Assembly: GCA_019753235.1 (NCBI GenBank)
Contig: JAIELF010000003.1
Coordinates: forward strand, 1-64,000
Direction: 5' to 3'
Source of the DNA: a bacterium
GTDB taxonomy: Bacteria > Planctomycetota > Planctomycetia > Kolteriales > Kolteriaceae
DNA length: 64,000 bases
Part shown: in pieces, positions 57,139 to 64,000 of the stretch
Position numbering within the stretch: the first letter of the stretch is position 1
How the letters are laid out: each line of letters starts with the position of its first letter
Notes under the pieces: generated by a model
The model's input: only the letters and a program-made list of their open reading frames with translations
The model's database searches: none
Told to the model about the DNA's origin: nothing
Made by a program: the position numbers and the translations under genes

Positions 57139-58503
57139 TCATCGCGATTGAAGGATCCGACGAGCCTCACGAACTCCCGATAGATACGCTCCGTGCACGG
57201 TGGCCGGGTGATCGGAATGGGTTGCCTCGCCGGCAAAGAATATTTTGCCATCGATCGGCAGTGCCAAATCATCCCGTTGCAGCGGCGTCGATCCCACCTT
57301 GACATAAGAGTACGCGCCTCGCGAAAAGGGATCGGTTGACCAATTCGTTGCGTGATGATCGACAGGCTCGATCAACTCCGTCGGGAATGCCCGCCGGAGC
57401 GTCGCGACGATTCGCTTGATTCGCTCGTCGTCGCTGGATTTCTCTTCCAGAAGCGCTTCCGTACCTGCCTGATAAGTCTGCAACACCGGCTGATTGTTCC
57501 AGAGGCCGAGGTGATATGCTTCGAGTGACATACCCATGTCGCGAGCGAAGAGCAGAATCTCTCTCTTAGGCCAAAAGAGTCGCGAGAAGCGAATCGCGAT
57601 TTTGCTGACATGCCCCATCCCGAGCGAACGGATCGCTGTTCTTTTCTCCGGGGGAAGGCCCGGCTTAAACTGTATTTGGCCCTGTTGCAAAACCCCCAGA
57701 GGAACCGTCACGACAACTTGATGGGCCCGCCGCGAGCCGACCTTGGTCCGCACCACGATCGGCTCGGCTGTCGAATCGATCTCCTCGACCACGACGCCTC
57801 GATCGATGGTTAACCCCGACGCCAAATGCTCGACAATCCGGTCGTAACCCTGCTCGATCGTGAGATCCCTTCCCGGAAACGGACGATCATGATCGAAGCC
57901 AGGCCAAGCAAGCTGATCGAGGTCCGCCCCGTAATCGAGCGTCAATTCACTCCGCAGCGCTAAACGAAACAGTTCCGCTCGCTGTTCGGACATCTCCAGG
58001 AGTAAGGGCCAATGGGCAAGAACGTCGGCAACCGACTTCTGGTCCTGCGGTCGAAATCGGCCGCCGGCATTCTTCTCGAGATGCTTTTCGAAACGCTGCT
58101 CGTCGAGAAAGCCATCCGCGATCTGGTTCAGCGTGTATCGCTTTCCGTGAGGATCAAATCCCTCGAGCGAATCGAAGTCGGTCGGAATGGTCTTCAGGCC
58201 AAGTTTCTCGGCAAGGTGAGCAATAGGGTTGTTTTTCTCGCCGTGAATCCAACGAGCCCCCATCTCGATCGGAAAACCGTTCCATGGCCGATCTGTCCAA
58301 ATCCGACCGCCAAGCCGAGTTCGAGCCTCGACCACGCGAACACGCCGGCCCGCGTCACGAAGGGTTTTCGCACAGGCTAGCCCGGCAAGGCCCGCCCCGA
58401 TCACGAGAACATCGTCGGTCAGAACGGTCTCAGAAGAGTGCGCGAGATGCGCGGCAGCGATGGAAAGCCCGCCCGCCACGAACTGTCGGCGAGTCGGTCT
58501 CAT
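57139..58503 (-). CDS. Tat-exported flavin-containing amine oxidase
   Basis: 454 residues from the ATG at 58503 (MRPTRRQFVAGGLSIAAA), a twin-arginine signal; a TTG farther upstream overlaps the neighbour and is rejected. FAD site 'VLVIGAGLAGLACAKTLRDAG' with 'VVEARTRLGGRIWT', and the C-terminal 'KIFFAGEATHSDHPATVHGAYLSG' that closes the flavin pocket. Oxidises a primary or polyamine substrate outside the cytoplasm to an aldehyde and hydrogen peroxide. Follows an AhpD-like gene by 20 bases. Confidence 0.88.
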   Translation of the reverse strand: MRPTRRQFVAGGLSIAAAHLAHSSETVLTDDVLVIGAGLAGLACAKTLRDAGRRVRVVEARTRLGGRIWTDRPWNGFPIEMGARWIHGEKNNPIAHLAEKLGLKTIPTDFDSLEGFDPHGKRYTLNQIADGFLDEQRFEKHLEKNAGGRFRPQDQKSVADVLAHWPLLLEMSEQRAELFRLALRSELTLDYGADLDQLAWPGFDHDRPFPGRDLTIEQGYDRIVEHLASGLTIDRGVVVEEIDSTAEPIVVRTKVGSRRAHQVVVTVPLGVLQQGQIQFKPGLPPEKRTAIRSLGMGHVSKIAIRFSRLFWPKREILLFARDMGMSLEAYHLGLWNNQPVLQTYQAGTEALLEEKSSDDERIKRIVATLRRAFPTELIEPVDHHATNWSTDPFSRGAYSYVKVGSTPLQRDDLALPIDGKIFFAGEATHSDHPATVHGAYLSGVREARRILQSR

Positions 58504-58523
58504 CAGATTGCCGACTCGCTGGC

Positions 58524-59042
58524 TCACGCGACCTTCATCCCCTTCAGATTGCAAATAGACGAGTACCCAAGGCCCCTTTTCACGGTGGGGAAGGTTCGTG
58601 CCAGCGCGATCCCCATCGCCAGTTCCACCAATCCACGTTCGCCGTAGCGGTGCCTCATTTTGGCCCGAAGCGGCTCGACATCACCAGAGTTCTGCACCAC
58701 GCACTCGGCAAAGAGATAGACATCCCCCAACTCTTCCGGAAGATCCGACGGACGCATCGCCAGAATCGATTGCAGCACGTCGGCGGGAACGCCGGCTTGG
58801 CGAGCAAGATTGATTTCGATCTGCACGCACTCGCCACATTCCTCGGCCATGACCGAAACTAACCGGGCAACGTGAAAAGGAGCGGGAGGCAAAGCGACAC
58901 GATGGTTCAGGAGCATTCCCAGTCGGCGAAGGCGAAAGAAATCGGGCAGGCTGACCCGCATCACGTGTCGAAGGTAGTGCAGGGACGCCCCCAGGGATTT
59001 CTCCGCTTTGTCGATCTGCTTTCCCAGCAAGTACCCGATCAT
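58524..59042 (-). CDS. Carboxymuconolactone decarboxylase / AhpD-like protein
   Basis: 172 residues, all-helical. The 'MAEECGECVQIEINLARQAGV' segment has the CxxC pair of AhpD-like peroxidase partners, although the following His of the proton relay is not clear. Upstream on the same strand of the amine oxidase, which makes peroxide, so a role in peroxide or quinone handling is reasonable but not shown. No signal peptide is visible, so the two proteins may work in different compartments. Confidence 0.75.
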   Translation of the reverse strand: MIGYLLGKQIDKAEKSLGASLHYLRHVMRVSLPDFFRLRRLGMLLNHRVALPPAPFHVARLVSVMAEECGECVQIEINLARQAGVPADVLQSILAMRPSDLPEELGDVYLFAECVVQNSGDVEPLRAKMRHRYGERGLVELAMGIALARTFPTVKRGLGYSSICNLKGMKVA

Positions 59043-59244
59043 CGGTTCACTCCATTCGCTCGCTATTCTGCCTGCGGAGAAACAAAAACATCGCCGGGAA
59101 GGAGTTCGTGGATGATTGGCGACCGGAATCGCTTTCTGCTCGGCGATGCTCCTTGATTCCCCATTCTACGGAAGTCGTCCGCAGGCCACGGGTCGACAGG
59201 AAGACCGATTGCCGAAAGAGGATTGCTTGAAATCCTTAGGAGGC

Positions 59245-59267
59245 TCCGGATAATCCGGACAAGGAGG
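59245..59267 (+). promoter_or_regulatory. Inverted repeat and ribosome site controlling guaB
   Basis: TCCGGAT-A-ATCCGGA (59245-59259), perfect 7-base arms, ends one base before the AAGGAGG ribosome site (59261-59267) that serves the TTG start. It could be an operator or a hairpin that masks the ribosome site. Confidence 0.45.
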
Positions 59268-59276
59268 AACTGCAGT

Positions 59277-60740
59277 TTGGAAAGTCGCATCGCTTATGAA
59301 GGGCTCACTTTCGATGACGTCCTTCTTGAACCGGCCCAAAGCAATGTCCTGCCCAAGGATATCGACGTCCGGACGCGTCTGACTCGCCATATCAACCTTA
59401 ATATCCCCGTCCTGTCGGCCCCGATGGACACGGTCACCACGGCCGAGCTCGCCATCGCGCTGGCTCAGGAAGGTGGACTTGGCATCATCCACAAGAATTT
59501 CAGCATCGAGGAACAAGTCGATCAAGTCGACCGCGTCAAACGGAGTGCCAACGGCGTCATCCTCGATCCCAAAACGCTCTCGCCGACGGCGAAAGTTGGG
59601 CAAGCTAAGGAGCTTATGGAACGTAGCAACATCAGCGGCGTTCCGATCGTTCAGGAAGACGGCGTCCTTTGCGGCATCATCACCCGCCGCGATCTTCGCT
59701 TCATCACGGATTGGGACGTACCTATTCGCGACGTGATGACCAAAGAGCATCTCGTGTGGGCAGCGGAAGATACAACGCTTGAGCAAGCAGAACGGATTTT
59801 AACGAAAAATCGGGTAGAGAAACTTCTCCTGGTGGACGATCAAAAACGATTGAAGGGATTAATTACGATCAAGGACATCGACAAGCTCCTTTCGTTCCCG
59901 AATTCGTCCAGGGATACGCGAGGTCGGCTTCGAGCCGGGGCGGCGGTGGGTGTTCTCGAGTACGATCGCGTGGAGGCCTTGATTAAAGCGGGTGTTGATG
60001 TCATTGGCGTCGACAGCGCTCACGGCCACAGCAAGAACGTTCTCGAAACGGTCAAGGAAATCAAAAGGCGTTTCTCGATCGATGTCATTGCCGGGAACGT
60101 GGCGACGGCAGCGGGAGCGAAAGATCTGATTCAAGCGGGTGCGGATGCGATCAAGGTCGGTATAGGGCCCGGATCGATCTGCACGACTCGTGTGATTTCC
60201 GGAGTAGGCGTTCCGCAGGTGACGGCGGTGTACCATGCGGCCTTAGCCGCCCAAGAGGCGGGCGTGCCGATCATCGCCGACGGAGGAATTCGATACAGCG
60301 GCGACATCACGAAGGCGATTGCCGCCGGTGCCCACTGTGTAATGATGGGGAGTTTGTTTGCCGGCTTGGCCGAGAGCCCCGGACAAACAATTCTCTTCAA
60401 AGGTCGAACGTTCAAGGTTTATCGCGGCATGGGATCCATGGGCGCGATGATGGCCGGCTCGAAGGACCGTTATGGTCAAGCCGGCAGCGACAAACTCGTT
60501 CCGGAAGGCGTGGAAGGCCGCGTTCCATTCCGGGGCAAATTGGCTGACTTTGTCTATCAGCTCGTGGGCGGCCTGAAGGCTGGCATGGGCTACTGCGGGA
60601 CTCCCACCATTGAGGATCTCCGAACGAAGACCCGCTTCATCCGGATCACGGCCGCAGCCGTGCAGGAGAACCATCCTCATGATATCGCGATTACGCAAGA
60701 AGCGCCGAACTACTACACGCAAACCGAGAACGCCGGCTAA
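59277..60740 (+). CDS. guaB: Inosine-5'-monophosphate dehydrogenase
   Basis: 487 residues from the TTG at 59277: AAGGAGG lies 9 bases upstream, and '[19 protein letters not shown]' matches the family N-terminus. A longer frame begins earlier with an Arg-rich stretch and is rejected. TIM barrel interrupted by two CBS domains (about 95-205: '[21 protein letters not shown]', '[21 protein letters not shown]'). Catalytic Cys in '[12 protein letters not shown]', active-site flap 'KDRYGQ'. Oxidises IMP to XMP, the first step to GMP. Overlaps the next gene by 62 bases. Confidence 0.95.
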   Translation: MESRIAYEGLTFDDVLLEPAQSNVLPKDIDVRTRLTRHINLNIPVLSAPMDTVTTAELAIALAQEGGLGIIHKNFSIEEQVDQVDRVKRSANGVILDPKTLSPTAKVGQAKELMERSNISGVPIVQEDGVLCGIITRRDLRFITDWDVPIRDVMTKEHLVWAAEDTTLEQAERILTKNRVEKLLLVDDQKRLKGLITIKDIDKLLSFPNSSRDTRGRLRAGAAVGVLEYDRVEALIKAGVDVIGVDSAHGHSKNVLETVKEIKRRFSIDVIAGNVATAAGAKDLIQAGADAIKVGIGPGSICTTRVISGVGVPQVTAVYHAALAAQEAGVPIIADGGIRYSGDITKAIAAGAHCVMMGSLFAGLAESPGQTILFKGRTFKVYRGMGSMGAMMAGSKDRYGQAGSDKLVPEGVEGRVPFRGKLADFVYQLVGGLKAGMGYCGTPTIEDLRTKTRFIRITAAAVQENHPHDIAITQEAPNYYTQTENAG

Positions 60741-62064
60741 CGCGGCAGGCGCTCCGGGAACATTTTCGGGATTCACCTTTCTCTGGCTCTTGGCCGGCAT
60801 CGGGTGGACTGCCGCCTGCTTGCCCTCAACGGCGACGGCGGCAGAGCAGATCGAAGCCCCCCCCATGAAGGGTTTCTCCGCGCAGCATCAGGCGCTCGTT
60901 CGTGAGGTGCAAGAATCCAATAAGCAACTAAATGTCGTGGAGATCGCTCAGGGACGAGAAAACTCGCTCGAAGCGATCCAGGCACAGGACTTTGTCTACA
61001 AGGTCAATACCAAGCCCCCTTCGCGGGAACGGCTCTTCCGAGTCCTGTCAGGAGAGGCGTACCTCGCCCAACTCGAAGCAGAGTACCGAAAGGCTGGCCA
61101 AACCGGTTCCTTCTTTTTGCCCGCTCCCCTTGACAGCTTCAATCAGCCCAACAGCGGCGTCCTCTCGGCACTCTGGTTTCAAAATCAAGCGACTGGCCCC
61201 GAAGATCCTGTCGAACAGCGGCGTGGGTTAATGGGCGTCGTCGATGGCAAGGCCCAACAGAATGTTAATGCCGAGCCGGAAGCAGCCATCATCAACGAAA
61301 CCGTCGGGGCTTCGGACATGATGGTTAATCTCGAAATCGAACTCGGCAGCGCCACCAGCACGTTCGGCGTGGTGCTGCGTGCCCGCGAGCCGAGAGATTG
61401 GAACGAAGCGGTCGACCAGATCAAGGTCAACGAGTTCTTCTTCGTGCTGTTCAGCGAATCGAGTGTGGCTCTCTACTATCACGAGCCGGGCAAAGAAGAT
61501 CTTCTCATCAAGTCCGCCGAGCTTTCGAGCAAAAGGGCATTCCAAGCCCAGGCCACCGTGTTCGGCGATCAGTTCCGAGTCTTTCGTGATAATGAAGAAG
61601 TTCTCTCTGCCGTCGACACCACCGAACGTCAGACCGACAACGGTCAATACTGTGGCATGATCGCGGGGATCACCGAGGGAGAGCCAACCCGTGTCGACAA
61701 CTTCCGCGGGCTCCGTTACGGGGGTGAGTTCGCGACTCGAAACTTCGCACCATCGGCGATCTTGTACCGCGGGGCAAACGTTCATTATCACCCGCTTTAT
61801 TTCGAACAGATCGCTCTAGAGCGATACGGCCAACACTTTGGCAACCTGGTCGCCCCTTGGCTATCGCACGGACTCTTCTTCGCGGATGCGGCCCTGCTCC
61901 CTTATAGCCTTGGCAAAAATCCTCCTTGGGTTTGCCATGACGATGTTTGCCTGGCCCAGCCCGGCGATATCGTGCCGTTCCGCTTGTACTTGCCGGTCAA
62001 GGATCCCAAGGGAATGCTGCTGCAAGCGACGGCGATGGCTCTCGCATGGACAGTGATTCCGTAA
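60679..62064 (+). CDS. Exported protein overlapping guaB, function unknown
   Basis: 461 residues from the ATG at 60679, with AGGAG 10 bases upstream; a longer frame reaches 60610 but has no site. The N-region is long and very basic ([17 protein letters not shown]), followed by a hydrophobic stretch and 'STATAA', a signal peptide. The middle contains a beta-rich, laminin-G/concanavalin-like pattern ('[22 protein letters not shown]' and '[24 protein letters not shown]'). The C-terminus has '[22 protein letters not shown]'. Not assigned to a known family by eye. The 62-base overlap with guaB suggests translational coupling. Confidence 0.7.
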   Translation: MISRLRKKRRTTTRKPRTPANAAGAPGTFSGFTFLWLLAGIGWTAACLPSTATAAEQIEAPPMKGFSAQHQALVREVQESNKQLNVVEIAQGRENSLEAIQAQDFVYKVNTKPPSRERLFRVLSGEAYLAQLEAEYRKAGQTGSFFLPAPLDSFNQPNSGVLSALWFQNQATGPEDPVEQRRGLMGVVDGKAQQNVNAEPEAAIINETVGASDMMVNLEIELGSATSTFGVVLRAREPRDWNEAVDQIKVNEFFFVLFSESSVALYYHEPGKEDLLIKSAELSSKRAFQAQATVFGDQFRVFRDNEEVLSAVDTTERQTDNGQYCGMIAGITEGEPTRVDNFRGLRYGGEFATRNFAPSAILYRGANVHYHPLYFEQIALERYGQHFGNLVAPWLSHGLFFADAALLPYSLGKNPPWVCHDDVCLAQPGDIVPFRLYLPVKDPKGMLLQATAMALAWTVIP

Positions 62065-62259
62065 GCAAACGAAAACTCGATTCGCGGGGCCGGGCCAAAC
62101 GGTCTTGCCCCGTTCGTTTTTCCCTCGCCAGCGATACGATAATCGGCGCGTCGTAAGCACCTTTCTTTCGTTCGAGCCAAAAGACGCCGGCTCCTTCTGC
62201 GCCGATCGTTTTTTGAAGATCCTCGAGGACAACGGGTGCCGACGTGTCGAGGATTCGTC

Positions 62260-64000
62260 GTGCAACACCGGCATCATCACTCGCTGACCCGTATCGTCGG
62301 GCAACGGGCCCTGCATTCCCCAGGAAGACATCGACTTCTGCTCGGCGCGGGGGTTGGGCTTGTCCTGTTGATGTCTCATTCGATCGCAATGGCGCAGAAT
62401 GAGCCCGCCCAGCCATCGGCAGCCATCGAAGAGACGGGATCTTTGCGCGATCGATTCGGGCAGAAGCGAACGCAGCAAGAATGGGGAAACGATCGCTGGA
62501 CGGCCATCGCCATCGTCGATCCTCTTCTGTCCCCCAACGACGAACTCTTTAAGGAAATGAACCTACTCGAGCAGAAGCTTCGCGGGCAAGCGGTGAATTT
62601 GATCGCCCTCTACGAAGACGCGCAGACCGATACTCGGGCGATGGCCCAGCATGCCATGGAGGCCAACCTCGCCTGGCTCGCGCTGAAAGACTTAGATGGA
62701 TCGCTGACGGAATCGCTTGATATCAAGCAAGTCCCGACGTTCCTGTTGCTGGATCCGAATCGGCGCGTCGTGTACCGCGGCGCGATGGGAACCGTCGACG
62801 GATCTAAACCAGGCTTGACCACCGCGATCGAGGCTAGCCTTTCGGGGAAGCAAATCGAACCGGCAGAGGTTCCCTATCCAGGTCGCGACCGAAGCACCCC
62901 TCCCGAACAGACCATCAGCTATCGGACCTTTTCCGATCATGTCGCCGGCCTGCTGGCAAGTCGATGTCAATCGTGCCACGTTACCGGCGGGATGGCCCCG
63001 TTTCCGCTGGTCAGTTTCCAGGACACCATCGCTCACGCCGACGCTATTCGCGACGCGATTCTTTCTGAAAGGATGCCGCCGACGTCGCTTGATGCTCGCT
63101 TCGGTCGCTTCAGTAACGTCGAAGAGCTCACCCCGCAAGAGGCGAAGGTCATCCTGGATTGGATTGATTCGGGACGCAACGTTGGCCAATTAAATGCCAA
63201 CCCACGAGCGGCCAAGCCCATCACTTGGCACATCGATCAACCGAGCGCGGTCATCACTTCAAAAGATGGAATCAAAATCCCGGCCGGCAAAGGACGACGT
63301 TCCTTTTATCATCTCGTCCCGGAATCAGTGTCGTCGATCGTCTTCGCCCAAGAGACATTCGCCAATCAACTCGAAGTTCTTCCGACGAATGCGTCGGCGG
63401 TGCGTCATTTGCAAGCGTACCTCTTCGCGCCGGGCGTTGACCCGACGGCCGAGAATCGCGGACAAGCTTTTGCGACGGTGACGAGAACCCCCAGCGGTCG
63501 GGAATTCTACTTCCCAGAGGGGACTGCCCTGCCCATCCCCGCGAAAAGCCGAGTCCTTTTTGAGATGATCGTCGCCTCGACGAGCAAGCCTCTTGTCGAG
63601 AAACCAACCCTGGGAATTGTCTTCTCCGCCGGCAACGTCGATCGAGAAATCCGCATGGAGGCACTTCGCGCGGATGATTTTTCGATCGAGCCCAACGATC
63701 CCGCCTCCATCCGAATCGAGGATCGGCGACTGGCGAGCAATGTCGAACTCTGGGGTATTCTCCCCGCCATGAATTCGCTTGGCAAAGAGTTTCGCCTGAG
63801 CCGACAAACCTCCACCGAAGATCCTGAAACGCTTCTGCAAATTGATCGCTACGACCCGGCGTATCGAGTCGCCTATTGGCTTTACGAGCCAATTACTTTG
63901 AATCACGGCGATCGACTGATTGTTGAAGCTCGTTGGGACAACTCTCGGCTCGCGAGTCGGCCAGCTTCACAAGCGGGAGCGATTAAAGTTGGTCCACTCC
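62260..64000 (+). CDS. Partial exported redoxin - cytochrome c fusion protein
   Basis: Open from the GTG at 62260 (GAGG 7 bases upstream) to the right edge; about 580 residues are visible. N-terminus with a His-rich n-region and a hydrophobic signal segment ending near 'SIAMAQN'. A thioredoxin-like domain follows ('DRWTAIAIVDPLLS', 'LDIKQVPTFLLLDPNRRVVYRG') without a CxxC pair. Then a heme c site, 'CQSCHVTGGMAPFPLVSF', followed by a planctomycete cytochrome-type segment. The remainder is beta-rich and may be the copper type II monooxygenase-like part seen in related fusions; it is cut by the window, so this is tentative. Confidence 0.75.
   Translation, partial: MQHRHHHSLTRIVGQRALHSPGRHRLLLGAGVGLVLLMSHSIAMAQNEPAQPSAAIEETGSLRDRFGQKRTQQEWGNDRWTAIAIVDPLLSPNDELFKEMNLLEQKLRGQAVNLIALYEDAQTDTRAMAQHAMEANLAWLALKDLDGSLTESLDIKQVPTFLLLDPNRRVVYRGAMGTVDGSKPGLTTAIEASLSGKQIEPAEVPYPGRDRSTPPEQTISYRTFSDHVAGLLASRCQSCHVTGGMAPFPLVSFQDTIAHADAIRDAILSERMPPTSLDARFGRFSNVEELTPQEAKVILDWIDSGRNVGQLNANPRAAKPITWHIDQPSAVITSKDGIKIPAGKGRRSFYHLVPESVSSIVFAQETFANQLEVLPTNASAVRHLQAYLFAPGVDPTAENRGQAFATVTRTPSGREFYFPEGTALPIPAKSRVLFEMIVASTSKPLVEKPTLGIVFSAGNVDREIRMEALRADDFSIEPNDPASIRIEDRRLASNVELWGILPAMNSLGKEFRLSRQTSTEDPETLLQIDRYDPAYRVAYWLYEPITLNHGDRLIVEARWDNSRLASRPASQAGAIKVGPL

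Overview
The window looks like a chromosome segment of a planctomycete (phylum Planctomycetota). Supporting signs are a giant surface protein with an LEPRxLL-type N-terminus, a PEP-CTERM-like sorted protein, a V-type ATPase operon containing a DUF2764-type subunit, many GTG/TTG starts, and long repeat-rich secreted proteins of unknown function. The exact family cannot be named from the sequence alone.

Layout. 1-2089: start of a repeat-built surface protein that runs off the left edge. 2.1-10.7 kb: an accessory region. It holds a transposon graveyard (an IS66 remnant fused to an IS630 remnant, cut by a complete IS1182-type element with 30-bp terminal inverted repeats), then a four-gene operon, then a tyrosine integrase next to a tRNA-Ser(GGA) gene. 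The four-gene operon (6330-8746) is the most striking item. It has two precursor-like genes carrying repeated T-x-T-x-T...E..D.D cores behind a shared FLLRF(E/Q)E leader, an ATP-grasp ligase of the MvdC/MvdD (graspetide, omega-ester peptide) type translationally overlapped with the second precursor, and a three-helix membrane protein ending in nine collagen-like Gly-x-y triplets. I read it as a multi-core graspetide (RiPP) system on an integrated island.

11.2-18.7 kb: a seven-gene V-type ATPase operon on the minus strand in the order B-D-I-K-E-DUF2764-A, a circular permutation of the usual E-...-A-B-D-I-K order. The K subunit has the residues that bind Na+ in Enterococcus NtpK. 19-32 kb: a secreted four-repeat protein, an Old-Yellow-Enzyme-type oxidoreductase with a DapA-family partner, glutamate synthase gltBD behind a long hairpin-rich leader, a PEP-CTERM-like protein and a leucine-rich-repeat protein. 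32-37 kb: a Tat-exported xanthine-dehydrogenase-type molybdoenzyme (Fe-S, Mo, FAD subunits), a small conserved-looking protein and a creatininase-family hydrolase, apparently one operon.

37-43.8 kb: a membrane protein, parB without an adjacent parA, a Wzx-type flippase and Wzy-like polymerase operon with a 40-residue membrane peptide, and a solitary DNA methyltransferase. 44-49 kb: a CusA/CzcA plus CusB/CzcB metal efflux pair. 49-52.6 kb: an MFS transporter, glycosyltransferase and DNA glycosylase in one overlapping operon. 52.6-64 kb: an FHA protein, an HDOD-GGDEF protein, tRNA-Gly(GCC), trigger factor with a clear terminator, a Tat-exported amine oxidase with a carboxymuconolactone-decarboxylase-like protein, guaB with a TTG start, an exported protein overlapping guaB, and the first part of an exported redoxin-cytochrome c protein that leaves the window on the right.

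No rRNA, CRISPR array, restriction enzyme or prophage structural gene was seen. All family calls are from reading the translated sequence; no database search was run.
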